In this document: positions 8,508 through 16,287 of the stretch, piece by piece
Layout of the letters: each line of letters begins with the position of its first letter
Numbering within the stretch: the first letter of the stretch is position 1
Assembly: GCF_900129825.1 (NCBI RefSeq)
Contig: NZ_FQWZ01000002.1
Span: forward strand, 363,321 to 427,320
Origin: Hydrocarboniphaga daqingensis
Lineage (GTDB): Bacteria > Pseudomonadota > Gammaproteobacteria > Nevskiales > Nevskiaceae
Reading direction: 5' to 3'
Length of the DNA: 64,000 nt
Notes under the pieces: generated by a model
Databases searched by the model: none
What the model saw: the letters and a program-made list of their open reading frames with translations, nothing else
Told to the model about the DNA's origin: nothing
Position numbers and translations under genes: made by a program

Positions 8508-9389
8508 ATGTCGACTCTCCTGCGCGGCTTGCTCATTCTGCTGGGCCATCTGCCGCTGCCGGTGCTGCACGGGTTCGCGGTCGTCGTCGGTCGTCTGATG
8601 TGGTGGATTCCCAACGACCTCAAGCGCGTCACCGAGCTGCACCTCGACCTGTGCCTCGAAGAACTGCCCGCCGCCGATCGCGAACAGATCGCGCGACTGA
8701 GCCTGGTTCATATGGCCAAGGCGGTTTGCGAAGCCCCGGCGATCTGGTTCGGTCCGCGCGACCGCATCGATCGCTGGCTCGACGACGCGGCCGCGCGTGA
8801 CCAACTCCAGTCGCTCGTCGCCGGAGGGCGAGGCGCGATCATCCTGTGCCCGCATATCGGGTCTTGGGAATTGGCGGGCTTGTTCTGTTCCACGGTGGCG
8901 CCGATCACCTCGCTGTACAAGCCGCAGGGTGAAACGCTCGACCGCGTCATGCTCGAAGGCCGTTCACGGCTGGGCGCCAATTTGGTGCCGACCACCGGCG
9001 GAGGCGTCAAGGCGCTGCTGCATGCACTGCGCAACGGCCAGATGGTCGGCATCCTGCCCGACCAGGATCCGCCCTGGGGCGCCGGCGTGTTCGCGCCGTT
9101 GTTCGGCTTACCGGCACACACCTCGGAGTTGGTCACCCGCCTGGCCAGTCGCACCGGTGCTCCGGTCTGGTTCTGCTACGCGGAACGCTTGGGTCGCGGC
9201 AGCGGATTTCGCTTCCACATCACGCCGGCGCCGCAGCAAGTGGATAACCCGACGCTGGGCGCCGCAATGCTGAACCAGGGCATCGAATCGGTGCTGACGC
9301 ACCTGCCCGAGCAGTACTGGTGGAGCTACAAGCGCTACCGCCGCCAGCCGGCCGGCTCGCTCAATCCGTACGCCCGCCTGAAGCGCTGA
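8508..9389 (+). CDS. LpxL/LpxM-family lipid A late acyltransferase
   Basis: This inner-membrane enzyme transfers a secondary acyl chain to lipid A, or acts on a related lipid. An N-terminal hydrophobic anchor (LLILLGHLPLPVL, about residues 8-20) is followed by the catalytic HX4E motif: CPHIGSWELAG gives H116 and E121. LPDQDPPWGAGVFAPLFG and the C-terminal PEQYWWSYKRYRRQP are also standard for HtrB/LpxL proteins. The 293-residue length fits. An in-frame TTG at 8475 is possible, but the ATG at 8508 places the start just before the membrane anchor. Which acyl position is modified cannot be read from the sequence. Confidence 0.9.
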   Translation: MSTLLRGLLILLGHLPLPVLHGFAVVVGRLMWWIPNDLKRVTELHLDLCLEELPAADREQIARLSLVHMAKAVCEAPAIWFGPRDRIDRWLDDAAARDQLQSLVAGGRGAIILCPHIGSWELAGLFCSTVAPITSLYKPQGETLDRVMLEGRSRLGANLVPTTGGGVKALLHALRNGQMVGILPDQDPPWGAGVFAPLFGLPAHTSELVTRLASRTGAPVWFCYAERLGRGSGFRFHITPAPQQVDNPTLGAAMLNQGIESVLTHLPEQYWWSYKRYRRQPAGSLNPYARLKR

Positions 9390-9935
<546 letters not shown>

Positions 9936-9977
9936 CCAAAGCTCAACGTTTCAATCGATAAACCAGGGGAGATGTAA

Positions 9978-11516
9978 ATGATCCGTAAATATGTACTGGC
10001 CCTGATGCTGGCCGCGTCATGCGGCTCAGCCGCAGTCTGGGCCCAGGAAACGCCTCCGGCAGCCGCCGAAGCGCCGGTTGCCGAAGCGGCGCCTGCCGCT
10101 GCCGAGGCAATGCCGGCCGAAGCCGCTCCGGCGGAAGCGGCTCCGGTTGCAGTTGCCGAAGCCGCGCCTGAAGCGCCGGCCGAAGCTGCCAAGCCGCCGG
10201 TGTTCAACGAAGGCAACGTGGCCTGGATGCTGGTCTCCACCGCGTTCGTGTTGCTGATGTCGCTGCCGGGCCTGGCCCTGTTCTACGGCGGCATGGTCCG
10301 CAGCAAGAACATGCTGTCCACGCTGACCCAGACGTTCGCGATCTTCTGCTTGATCGGCGTGCTGTGGGTCGTCTACGGCTACAGCGTCGCGTTCTCCGAC
10401 GGCAGCGCCTATTTCGGCGGCCTGTCCAAGGCGTTCCTGAACGGCGTGGTCTACGACGCCAATGGCTTCTTCACGGCCACCGGCACGTTCAGCAAGGGCG
10501 TGGTCATTCCTGAACTGCTGTTCGCCGTGTTCCAGATGACGTTTGCCTGCATCACCGTGGCCCTGATCGCCGGCGCCTATGCCGAGCGCATGAAGTTCAA
10601 GGCCGTGCTGATCTTCTCGGTGGTTTGGTTCACGCTGTCTTACCTGCCGATGGCCCACATGGTCTGGTGGTGGGCGGGTCCGGATGCGTACACGAGCGCC
10701 GACAAGATCGACGAACTCAACGCAGGTGCCGGTTACCTGTGGCAGCTCGGCGCGCTGGACTTCGCGGGCGGCACCGTCGTGCACATCAACGCCGGTGTGG
10801 CCGGTCTGGTTTGCGCGATCATCCTCGGCAAGCGTTCGGGCTACGGCAAGGTTGCCATGGCGCCGCATAGCCTGGTCATGAGCATGATCGGTGCCTCGCT
10901 GCTGTGGTTCGGCTGGTTTGGCTTCAACGCTGGCTCCAACCTCGAAGCCAACGGCTACGCGGTGCTGGCGTTCGCCAACACGATGTTCGCCACGGCCGCT
11001 GCGGGCGCCGCTTGGTTCTTTGCCGAGTGGATCTTCAAGGGTAAGCCGTCGCTGCTGGGCATCATCTCCGGCGCCATCGCCGGCCTGGTCGCCATCACCC
11101 CGGCTTGCGGTTATGTCGGCATCACCGGCGGTCTGGTTATCGGCACCGTTGCTGGCGTGGTCTGCTTCTTCTCGGTTGCCTACCTGAAGAAGCTGATCGG
11201 CTACGACGACGCGCTCGATGCCTTCGGTGTCCACGCGGTGGGCGGCATCATCGGTGCGGTGCTGACCGGTGTGTATGTCGACCCGGCCAAGGGCGGCGTC
11301 GGCGTGTACAACAACTGGGTCGAGCTGGTGGCGGGTTACTCGTCGGCTCAGATCATGATTCAGGTCAAGGCCGTGCTGGTGGCGATCGTCCTCAGCGCCG
11401 TGGTGTCGGCCGTGACCATGCTGCTCCTCAAGTTCACGATCGGTGTTCGCGTCAGCGAAGAAGCCGAGAGCGAAGGCCTGGATGTCGCCGAACACGGCGA
11501 GAAGGCCTACAACTGA
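9978..11516 (+). CDS. amtB: Ammonium channel AmtB with a long low-complexity N-terminus
   Basis: AmtB conducts ammonium across the inner membrane and is gated by GlnK. Residues 1-22 form a cleavable signal peptide ending at AWA-QE. Residues about 23-72 are an Ala/Pro/Glu-rich repeat-like segment (PAEAAPAEAAP and similar) that would lie in the periplasm. From about residue 75 the channel proper begins (NVAWMLVSTAFVLLMSLPGL), with FYGGMVRSKN, the pore region AGGTVVHINAG, and FGWFGFNAGSNL. It follows glnK by 42 bp and ends before a strong terminator. The periplasmic tail is much longer than usual. Confidence 0.96.
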   Translation: MIRKYVLALMLAASCGSAAVWAQETPPAAAEAPVAEAAPAAAEAMPAEAAPAEAAPVAVAEAAPEAPAEAAKPPVFNEGNVAWMLVSTAFVLLMSLPGLALFYGGMVRSKNMLSTLTQTFAIFCLIGVLWVVYGYSVAFSDGSAYFGGLSKAFLNGVVYDANGFFTATGTFSKGVVIPELLFAVFQMTFACITVALIAGAYAERMKFKAVLIFSVVWFTLSYLPMAHMVWWWAGPDAYTSADKIDELNAGAGYLWQLGALDFAGGTVVHINAGVAGLVCAIILGKRSGYGKVAMAPHSLVMSMIGASLLWFGWFGFNAGSNLEANGYAVLAFANTMFATAAAGAAWFFAEWIFKGKPSLLGIISGAIAGLVAITPACGYVGITGGLVIGTVAGVVCFFSVAYLKKLIGYDDALDAFGVHAVGGIIGAVLTGVYVDPAKGGVGVYNNWVELVAGYSSAQIMIQVKAVLVAIVLSAVVSAVTMLLLKFTIGVRVSEEAESEGLDVAEHGEKAYN

Positions 11517-11553
11517 GTTCGAGCTGCACGATCTCCTAGGGGTGTTGTTCTTG

Positions 11554-11580
11554 GGGCGGGTCGAAAGACCCGCCCTTTTT
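11554..11580 (+). terminator. Rho-independent terminator of glnK-amtB
   Basis: A perfect 9-bp stem GGGCGGGTC (11554-11562) / GACCCGCCC (11567-11575) is closed by a GAAA tetraloop and followed by TTTTT. Confidence 0.92.
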
Positions 11581-11858
11581 CTTGGGCGTCGCCCTGCGCC
11601 GTGCGGGAACCATGCGATTGCCGCTTCTCCGAGCGCGTGAACGCCGCTCGCAGATGCCGGCCCGGAGCGTGTGCGGCCAAGCTGTAAATCTAGCTACAGG
11701 CGCACGCCTGAGGGCGAGCCCCGATACACGGCCCGGCCGTGCCCGGCGTCACATCTACGACCCGTCAGCGTGCACTACGCTGTCCGAGATCCGTCACTTC
11801 CTTTTGCAAACCGATAAGCACTGTGGCGTGCTGCTACTGGGGCGTTGCTAGATTGTTA
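11581..11858. other. Non-coding border between amtB and the RHS island
   Basis: I see no gene with family support here. The base composition shifts from the GC-rich core genome to the lower-GC island. A short inverted repeat CTGTA-N8-TACAG is present around 11684-11701. An open frame from 11739 runs into the RHS gene, but its first 40 or so codons do not look like RHS sequence. It is probably the scar of the rearrangement that removed the 5' part of an rhs gene. Confidence 0.5.
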
Positions 11859-12968
11859 GCCAATACATTCGGATACGATTCGCTAAGCCGGCTCATATCG
11901 TCGACTGGTACATCGGCTGCCTCGTACCAATACGATGTGAATGGCAATCGAATATCACAAACTGAAGGATCGATTAAAAGTACCTTTCAGATAGCGGCCA
12001 ATCGCAATCGAGTATCACAGGCCGTAACCAATTCGATCCCGACCGCATTCACCTACGATGCAGCAGGAAACGTGCTTTCCGACCAGTCGAACACGTATCG
12101 GTACAACGCCGCAGGCCGGATGTCTGGCGCCACTGGCAAACTAACGTCTGCGTCTTACGCTTATAGCGGCAATGGCGAGCGTACGAGCAAGCAATTGACT
12201 GGCGGATCGCCGATCTATTTTCAATACGATGAAGAAGCAAACCTTGTCGGCGAATACACGCCGAGCTCAAATACCTATAAAGAATACATCCGCATTGCCG
12301 GAATGCCGTTGATAGCAGTGACCCAGGCCGGATCGTATTTGATTCTCACTGATCATCTGCAGACGCCGCGTGCCGTTATCAGCTTCGCATCAAGCCAAGT
12401 CGTGTGGAACTGGAATCCAGGCCCCTTCGGTACAGGCGCGCCGAATGAGAATCCAAGTGGTGCACCCGGGCAGAGCTTCACATTAAACCTGCGTTTCCCA
12501 GGGCAATACTTTGATTCAGAAACGGGTGTTTCCTATAACTACTTCCGCGACTATGACTCCAAAACGGGTCGATATCTGCAATCCGATCCGATTGGCCTGG
12601 CGGGGGGCATCAATACTTACAGCTACGTGGACGGCAACCCAATTAGCTACGTCGATCCATACGGCCTCTCCAAATATGACAGGACGTTTGGACTGCCCAA
12701 GCAGTTCTGGAACTGGTATCACCGCCAAGTAAAGAGACCAGGCGATGCGGACCTAGAGAAAGATGAAGCGGAGTCCATGTGTAAGGATTGGGAGGCACAA
12801 GGTAAACCCGGTCCAGACAACAAGGGCAATCGCGATCAGGAGGGTTCAGCTGACTTGGGGCTGCTCGAATGGCTGATCCCTTGGCAAATCATGCCTATGA
12901 ATGCAGGGTGCCTCAACGAGGACTGCAACGGGAACGGCCTGCCTGATTACGATGAGCCGAGCCCATGA
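11739..12968 (+). CDS. 5'-truncated RHS-repeat protein: core C-terminal end plus variable toxin-like tip
   Basis: RHS/YD-repeat proteins form a beta-shell cage around a C-terminal toxin. Homology begins near residue 40 (about 11859): YD repeats (YQYDVNGNRISQ, FTYDAAGNVLSDQ, YRYNAAGRM), then the core end with LTDHLQTPRAV, RFPGQYFDSETGVSYNYFRD, GRYLQSDPIGLAGG, NTYSYVDGNPISYVDPYGL. After the DPYGL boundary (about residue 307) comes a unique 100-residue tip beginning SKYDRTFGLPKQFWNWYHRQ, rich in W, D, E and K and ending in GNGLPDYDE. Full RHS proteins exceed 1,200 residues, so most of the cage and the export region are missing; the first 40 residues are probably not authentic. Its TGA overlaps the next ATG (ATGA). 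Toxin activity is not identified. Confidence 0.75.
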   Translation: MPGVTSTTRQRALRCPRSVTSFCKPISTVACCYWGVARLLANTFGYDSLSRLISSTGTSAASYQYDVNGNRISQTEGSIKSTFQIAANRNRVSQAVTNSIPTAFTYDAAGNVLSDQSNTYRYNAAGRMSGATGKLTSASYAYSGNGERTSKQLTGGSPIYFQYDEEANLVGEYTPSSNTYKEYIRIAGMPLIAVTQAGSYLILTDHLQTPRAVISFASSQVVWNWNPGPFGTGAPNENPSGAPGQSFTLNLRFPGQYFDSETGVSYNYFRDYDSKTGRYLQSDPIGLAGGINTYSYVDGNPISYVDPYGLSKYDRTFGLPKQFWNWYHRQVKRPGDADLEKDEAESMCKDWEAQGKPGPDNKGNRDQEGSADLGLLEWLIPWQIMPMNAGCLNEDCNGNGLPDYDEPSP

Positions 12969-13321
12969 GCCAAGCGACATTCGATATTGAGCTTTCCCTG
13001 CATAACTTCGCTGGCGCGCAAGTCACGCTTCAACGAAGCTTAGGCGATGAATATTTGTTTGAAGATCGGACGAAGCAAGGCTGGGGCTTGGTCCTTCGCA
13101 AGCGCGATGAAGTGCGGTTGTCGTTGGCGGAGGCGGTTGACAGCTTTCTAAAACCGCTTGCAGCGGTACAGTCGTTGATCGCAGACTGCGAGCCCACGCT
13201 CAGGCTCGCAGTCTTCAATCCAAACGTGACCTGCACGGTCCTTTTGCCTCGACTAGACCAGATCGCTGCCCTTGGGGCTAAGCTTGAGGTGAGTGTTTAT
13301 CCGGCAGATGATGATCAATAG
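12965..13321 (+). CDS. Putative immunity protein for the RHS tip (DUF4279-like)
   Basis: A 118-residue cytosolic protein that starts within the stop codon of the RHS gene (ATGA), the coupling expected for a toxin and its immunity protein. The second half (helix AEAVDSFLKPLAAVQSLI, then LLPRLDQIAALGAKLEVSVY) resembles the C-terminal region of DUF4279 proteins, several of which serve as polymorphic-toxin immunity proteins; this similarity is from memory of the family pattern. It appears short at the N-terminus for that family. The immunity role is inferred from position. Confidence 0.6.
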   Translation: MSQATFDIELSLHNFAGAQVTLQRSLGDEYLFEDRTKQGWGLVLRKRDEVRLSLAEAVDSFLKPLAAVQSLIADCEPTLRLAVFNPNVTCTVLLPRLDQIAALGAKLEVSVYPADDDQ

Positions 13322-13324
13322 CGC

Positions 13325-13756
13325 GTGGGCCGACTTGAAGGGGGCGTTAATACTTATGCCTACGGGTTGAACAATCCCACTAGCAACACCGACCCCACTG
13401 GGCTATTCCCGTTCTTGGTGATTCCTGGCGTCTGTGCTGCAGGCGGATGTGAAGCGGCTGCGATTGCGATCGGCCTGGGCGCGTACATGTCGACGCCGGC
13501 CGGACGCGATGCTGCGAAAAAGGCGGCGGACGCTGTTACGGAGATGTGCTCAGACGATGACGATAAGAAATGCGAGCAGCAGTTGGAGCGTGAAGAAGCA
13601 CTGTGTGAAGCGATCGCCGGATCACGGTATCCGGGCAATCGGGCACAGGCTGTGACTGTCTGCAAGATGGCCGCATTCCAAAGGTACGCACAATGTTTGC
13701 GTGGGGTGCCTGAATCAGAACGTCAGCCACTCACTGGCGTTGACACGCCGATCTAA
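13325..13756 (+). CDS. Orphan RHS tip 2: end of the RHS core joined to a cysteine-rich C-terminal domain
   Basis: This 143-residue frame begins one codon after the stop of the preceding immunity-like gene. Its first 26 residues (LEGGVNTYAYGLNNPTSNTD then PTGL) reproduce the end of the RHS core, followed by a different tip. The tip has a hydrophobic Ala/Gly segment (about 28-52) and then a Cys-rich, acidic part with the pattern C-x7-CE-x2-LE-x5-C (CSDDDDKKCEQQLEREEALC) and two more cysteines. Such displaced tips are stored downstream of rhs genes and can be recombined onto the cage. The GTG at 13325 may not be a real start. Tip 3 at 14651 is related. Confidence 0.6.
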   Translation: MGRLEGGVNTYAYGLNNPTSNTDPTGLFPFLVIPGVCAAGGCEAAAIAIGLGAYMSTPAGRDAAKKAADAVTEMCSDDDDKKCEQQLEREEALCEAIAGSRYPGNRAQAVTVCKMAAFQRYAQCLRGVPESERQPLTGVDTPI

Positions 13757-13770
13757 CCCGGACGATTCGA

Positions 13771-14010
13771 ATGAAAGTAAGCGAGGTTTTGACCAACGAA
13801 TTTCTTGTCCGCTATGACGAATCGGGTGAGCGACTTTTGATTTACACGCTGAAGAACGGCAAGCCCGATAGCGATGTCCCGATTTCCTTGCGCTTGGAGA
13901 TGCTGAAGGACATGGGATCAGACGAAGCATCGAAGTGGGTCGGCCAAACGCTGCTACTTCTGGTGCCAGCTATGCGGGAGAAGGTATTCAGTCTCCCGAA
14001 GGAGTCGTAG
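13771..14010 (+). CDS. Small protein, putative immunity partner of tip 2
   Basis: A 79-residue protein (MKVSEVLTNEFLVRYDESG...) starting 15 bp after tip 2, with no signal peptide or membrane segment. I do not recognise a family. Its size and position match an immunity gene. Its C-terminal half (VGQTLLLLVPAMREKVF) shows a loose pattern match, G-x7-P-x2-RE, to the protein at 14918, which follows a tip related to tip 2. The immunity function is inferred from context only. Confidence 0.5.
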   Translation: MKVSEVLTNEFLVRYDESGERLLIYTLKNGKPDSDVPISLRLEMLKDMGSDEASKWVGQTLLLLVPAMREKVFSLPKES

Positions 14011-14014
14011 CGCG

Positions 14015-14650
14015 GGCAGGCTTCTCTGCCCACGCGGCAAGCTGTAGCGTCCTCGTTTTTCAGAGACAGCTTGAGGTAGAGGGTGTGGTGAGTGTGCCAG
14101 CGCATAGGGAACGGGCGGAAGCCCGCCGAGGGCGCGATGCGGACGTTGGTGGTTGTAGCGGTGCCGCCAGTCTTCGGCCATGCGGCGGACCTCATTGAGA
14201 TTCTCGAAGACATAGCGGTCGAGGACTTCGGTCCGGAAGGTTCGATTGAATCGCTCGATGTAGGCGTTCTGGGTCGGCTTGCCCGGCTGGATATGGACGA
14301 GCGCGACGCCGTGCTGGGTCGCCCAGTCTTGCAGAGGGCCTGACTGATGAATTCCGGCCCTTTGTCGAGTCGCAGGCGCCGCGGCGTGCCGCGGGTCTCG
14401 ATCAGTTCGTCGAGCGCACGGACGACCCGGGCAGACGGCAGGCTGGTGTCGATCTCGATCCGCAGCGATTCGCGGTTGAAGTCGTCGTTGACGTTGAAGG
14501 TCCGGAACTGCCGACCCGACCACACGGCATCGGTCTTGAAGTCTGCCGACCACGTGTGATCGGCGGCCAGCGGGATCGCCAGTGGCGTCTGGATGCGATC
14601 CGGCAGCCGGCGCTTGCCGCGCCGCGGCTGGTGTTGTTGATGGTCCGCTT
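14015..14650 (-). mobile_element. Decayed IS3-family transposase remnant (DDE domain, frameshifted)
   Basis: Read leftward from about 14650, three-quarters of an IS3-type OrfB integrase domain can be assembled. One frame gives KRRLPDR, HTWSADFKTDAVWSGRQFRT, VNDDFNRESLRIEIDTS and the segment ending LRLDKGPEFISQAL. After a shift near 14335 a second frame gives QDWATQHGVALVHIQPGKP, NAYIERFNRTFR and RPHRALGGLPP. The shift is explained by an extra CT in the run CTCT. The usual DNGPEF reads DKGPEF. OrfA and the start of OrfB are missing, and I could not find convincing terminal repeats, so the ends given are approximate. It interrupts the third RHS tip. Confidence 0.8.
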
Positions 14651-14857
14651 CCGATAGGCGACCTAGTTGGCCTCGGCATACTCACGGGAGCATTGATCTA
14701 CGACGCTTGTACAGACGACGACAACACGGAGTTCTGCGAACGAAGGCTTGAAGCAGAACTGAAGACATGCCGCGCGCTTGGCCGCAGAGAAAGGGCGGGA
14801 CATTTGAAGAATGGCAGCGCGGCGCGCTGCTACGAATCCGCCGAAGCGCGATTGTAG
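14651..14857 (+). pseudogene. RHS tip 3 remnant, related to tip 2 and cut by the IS fragment
   Basis: From 14651 the frame reads PIGDLVGLGILTGALIYDAC and then TDDDNTEFCERRLEAELKTC, ending at a stop at 14855-14857. The pattern C-x8-CE-x2-LE-x5-C mirrors C-x7-CE-x2-LE-x5-C of tip 2, so the two are probably paralogues. The RHS-core junction that should precede it is gone, replaced by transposase sequence. Without its 5' part it cannot be expressed as a normal tip. Confidence 0.6.
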
Positions 14858-14917
14858 GCGTGCCGAAACAATCGGCCGGAACCACCTTTCCACGGCTGGC
14901 CACAGTAGGTTTACACC

Positions 14918-15151
14918 ATGTTCAGTAATTATCCTCACGTTGTATCCGTCGTGAGCCGAGACGGAAAGCGGTTCGTCCGCATAGATCGACTGATCGGTGA
15001 AAAAAGGGACTTCTATACGGAAATAGAAATCTCCCAGAATGAAACGGATGATCGTTGGGATGCTTTTGACAAGCTGGCAGAAACGATTGGCAAATCGATT
15101 TGCATTGATAGCCCGTTGATACGGGAGCAGCTTGGAATTGATCGCGATTGA
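14918..15151 (+). CDS. Small protein, putative immunity partner of tip 3
   Basis: A 77-residue cytosolic protein (MFSNYPHVVSVVSRDGKRF...) 60 bp after the tip 3 remnant. No family is recognised. It has alternating beta-like and charged segments and ends ETIGKSICIDSPLIREQLG, loosely like the end of the 13771 protein. An intact immunity gene left behind a broken toxin is a common outcome in polymorphic-toxin loci; here that reading rests on context. The 180 bp that follow, up to the thioesterase gene, hold nothing I can identify. Confidence 0.5.
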   Translation: MFSNYPHVVSVVSRDGKRFVRIDRLIGEKRDFYTEIEISQNETDDRWDAFDKLAETIGKSICIDSPLIREQLGIDRD

Positions 15152-15332
15152 GCCTTTCGGAGCGGGCTTCACCTGCCCCCCTTCCGCGGTTTCCGATTTT
15201 CTCGACCGCCCTTGCGGCAGTGAGGATCGCGTAGCCCGGCCTCGGGTGGCGACCCTTAGCGTGATGCTAGGAACCGCGCTATGACCTTCATCGCCCCCTA
15301 GTGACTCGCGCAGCCGGAACGCCGGCGCCGAT

Positions 15333-15737
15333 TCAGCCGGCGTTGAGCGGTACCACGGCGATCGTGCAGCGCGACAGGCACACGGCCTTGCCTTGTTCGT
15401 CGCGGATGTCGATCGACCAGACCTGCGTGCGGCGGCCGATGTGGATCGGCGTCGCGGTGCCGGTCACGGTGCCGCTGCGGACGCCGCGCAAGTGGTTGGC
15501 GTTGATCTCCAGGCCCACGGCCATTTCGCCTTCGGCCACGTTCAACTGGGCCGCGACCGAGGCCAGCGTTTCGGCCAGGGCCACCGACGCGCCGCCGTGC
15601 AGCAGGCCAAACGGCTGGTGCGTGCGCTCGTCGACCGGCATCGTGCCGACCACCCGCTGGCGGGTCGTTTCGGTCAGCTCGATGCCGAGCCGGCCGATCA
15701 GGGTCTGGTCCAGCTTGCGGGAGAAAGCGGTGGTCAT
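15333..15737 (-). CDS. Hotdog-fold thioesterase (PaaI/MenI-like)
   Basis: A 134-residue cytosolic acyl-CoA thioesterase of the PaaI/YbdB/MenI group. The signature HQPFGLLHGGASVALAETLAS (about residues 37-57) contains the HGG and the catalytic Glu of the E-x-x-A-S turn; VGLEINANHLR is the usual next strand. The ATG at 15737 was chosen because homology begins at SRKLDQTLIG; the open frame upstream is spurious. It is the last gene of the lipid-modification run, 32 bp after the DUF2062 gene. The acyl substrate is unknown. Confidence 0.85.
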   Translation of the reverse strand: MTTAFSRKLDQTLIGRLGIELTETTRQRVVGTMPVDERTHQPFGLLHGGASVALAETLASVAAQLNVAEGEMAVGLEINANHLRGVRSGTVTGTATPIHIGRRTQVWSIDIRDEQGKAVCLSRCTIAVVPLNAG

Positions 15738-15769
15738 GGCAGGCCTCGTTGGTGTCGAAGCCTGCGAGC

Positions 15770-16285
15770 TTAAGCGGCTGGCGGTCCGGCTGCAGCCTCG
15801 GCGGCAGCGGCCAGACGCCGCGCGACGGCTGCCGTGAACAGCGGCCGGGTGATGGCGTACACCAGCGCGACCCACACCGGCGCGCAAATCGCCCAGAAGC
15901 CGATACCACCGAGCATCACGCCGCCGAAGTCGGCAAGCGCCTGCCACGGCGCGGCTTCAACCCGCGCTTTGACTTCGTCCAGCGACAGCGAAAACGCCGG
16001 CGCGCCGAGCCATTGGCCGGCCTTCCACAGCGGCAGGATCAGCAGCAGTTGCACACCCGACAACAGGTAGTTCACCAGCTGCATCAGCGGATGGTTCAAG
16101 CGCAGCGCCGCACCCGCAGCCAGACACAGCAACGTGGTCGTGCCCAGCGCCGGGAACAGTGCCAGCGCCGACGACACGGCCACCGTCAGCGCCAACTGAT
16201 GCGGGGTGATGCCGCGCCGCAGCTGTTCGAGTACGACGTTGCGCGATCGCGCCCACAGGCCCGGCTTGGGCGCGGCAGTGTTCAT
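15770..16285 (-). CDS. DUF2062 membrane protein
   Basis: A 171-residue membrane protein whose core (RRGITPHQLALTVAVSSALALFP, then LGTTTLLCLAAGAALRLN and LMQLVNYLLSGVQLLLILP) is typical of DUF2062, a domain often found near lipid or polysaccharide enzymes but of unknown function. Three or four hydrophobic helices are visible. The ATG at 16285 is 2 bp past the stop of the Cfa-type methyltransferase gene, so it is almost certainly cotranscribed. A role in handling modified phospholipids is a guess from neighbours. Confidence 0.8.
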   Translation of the reverse strand: MNTAAPKPGLWARSRNVVLEQLRRGITPHQLALTVAVSSALALFPALGTTTLLCLAAGAALRLNHPLMQLVNYLLSGVQLLLILPLWKAGQWLGAPAFSLSLDEVKARVEAAPWQALADFGGVMLGGIGFWAICAPVWVALVYAITRPLFTAAVARRLAAAAEAAAGPPAA

Positions 16286-16287
16286 GC

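Noticed and set aside
11684..15160. Prophage or CRISPR origin for the low-GC island
   Set aside because: No phage structural, integrase or cas genes and no regularly spaced repeats; the RHS core sequence explains the island.
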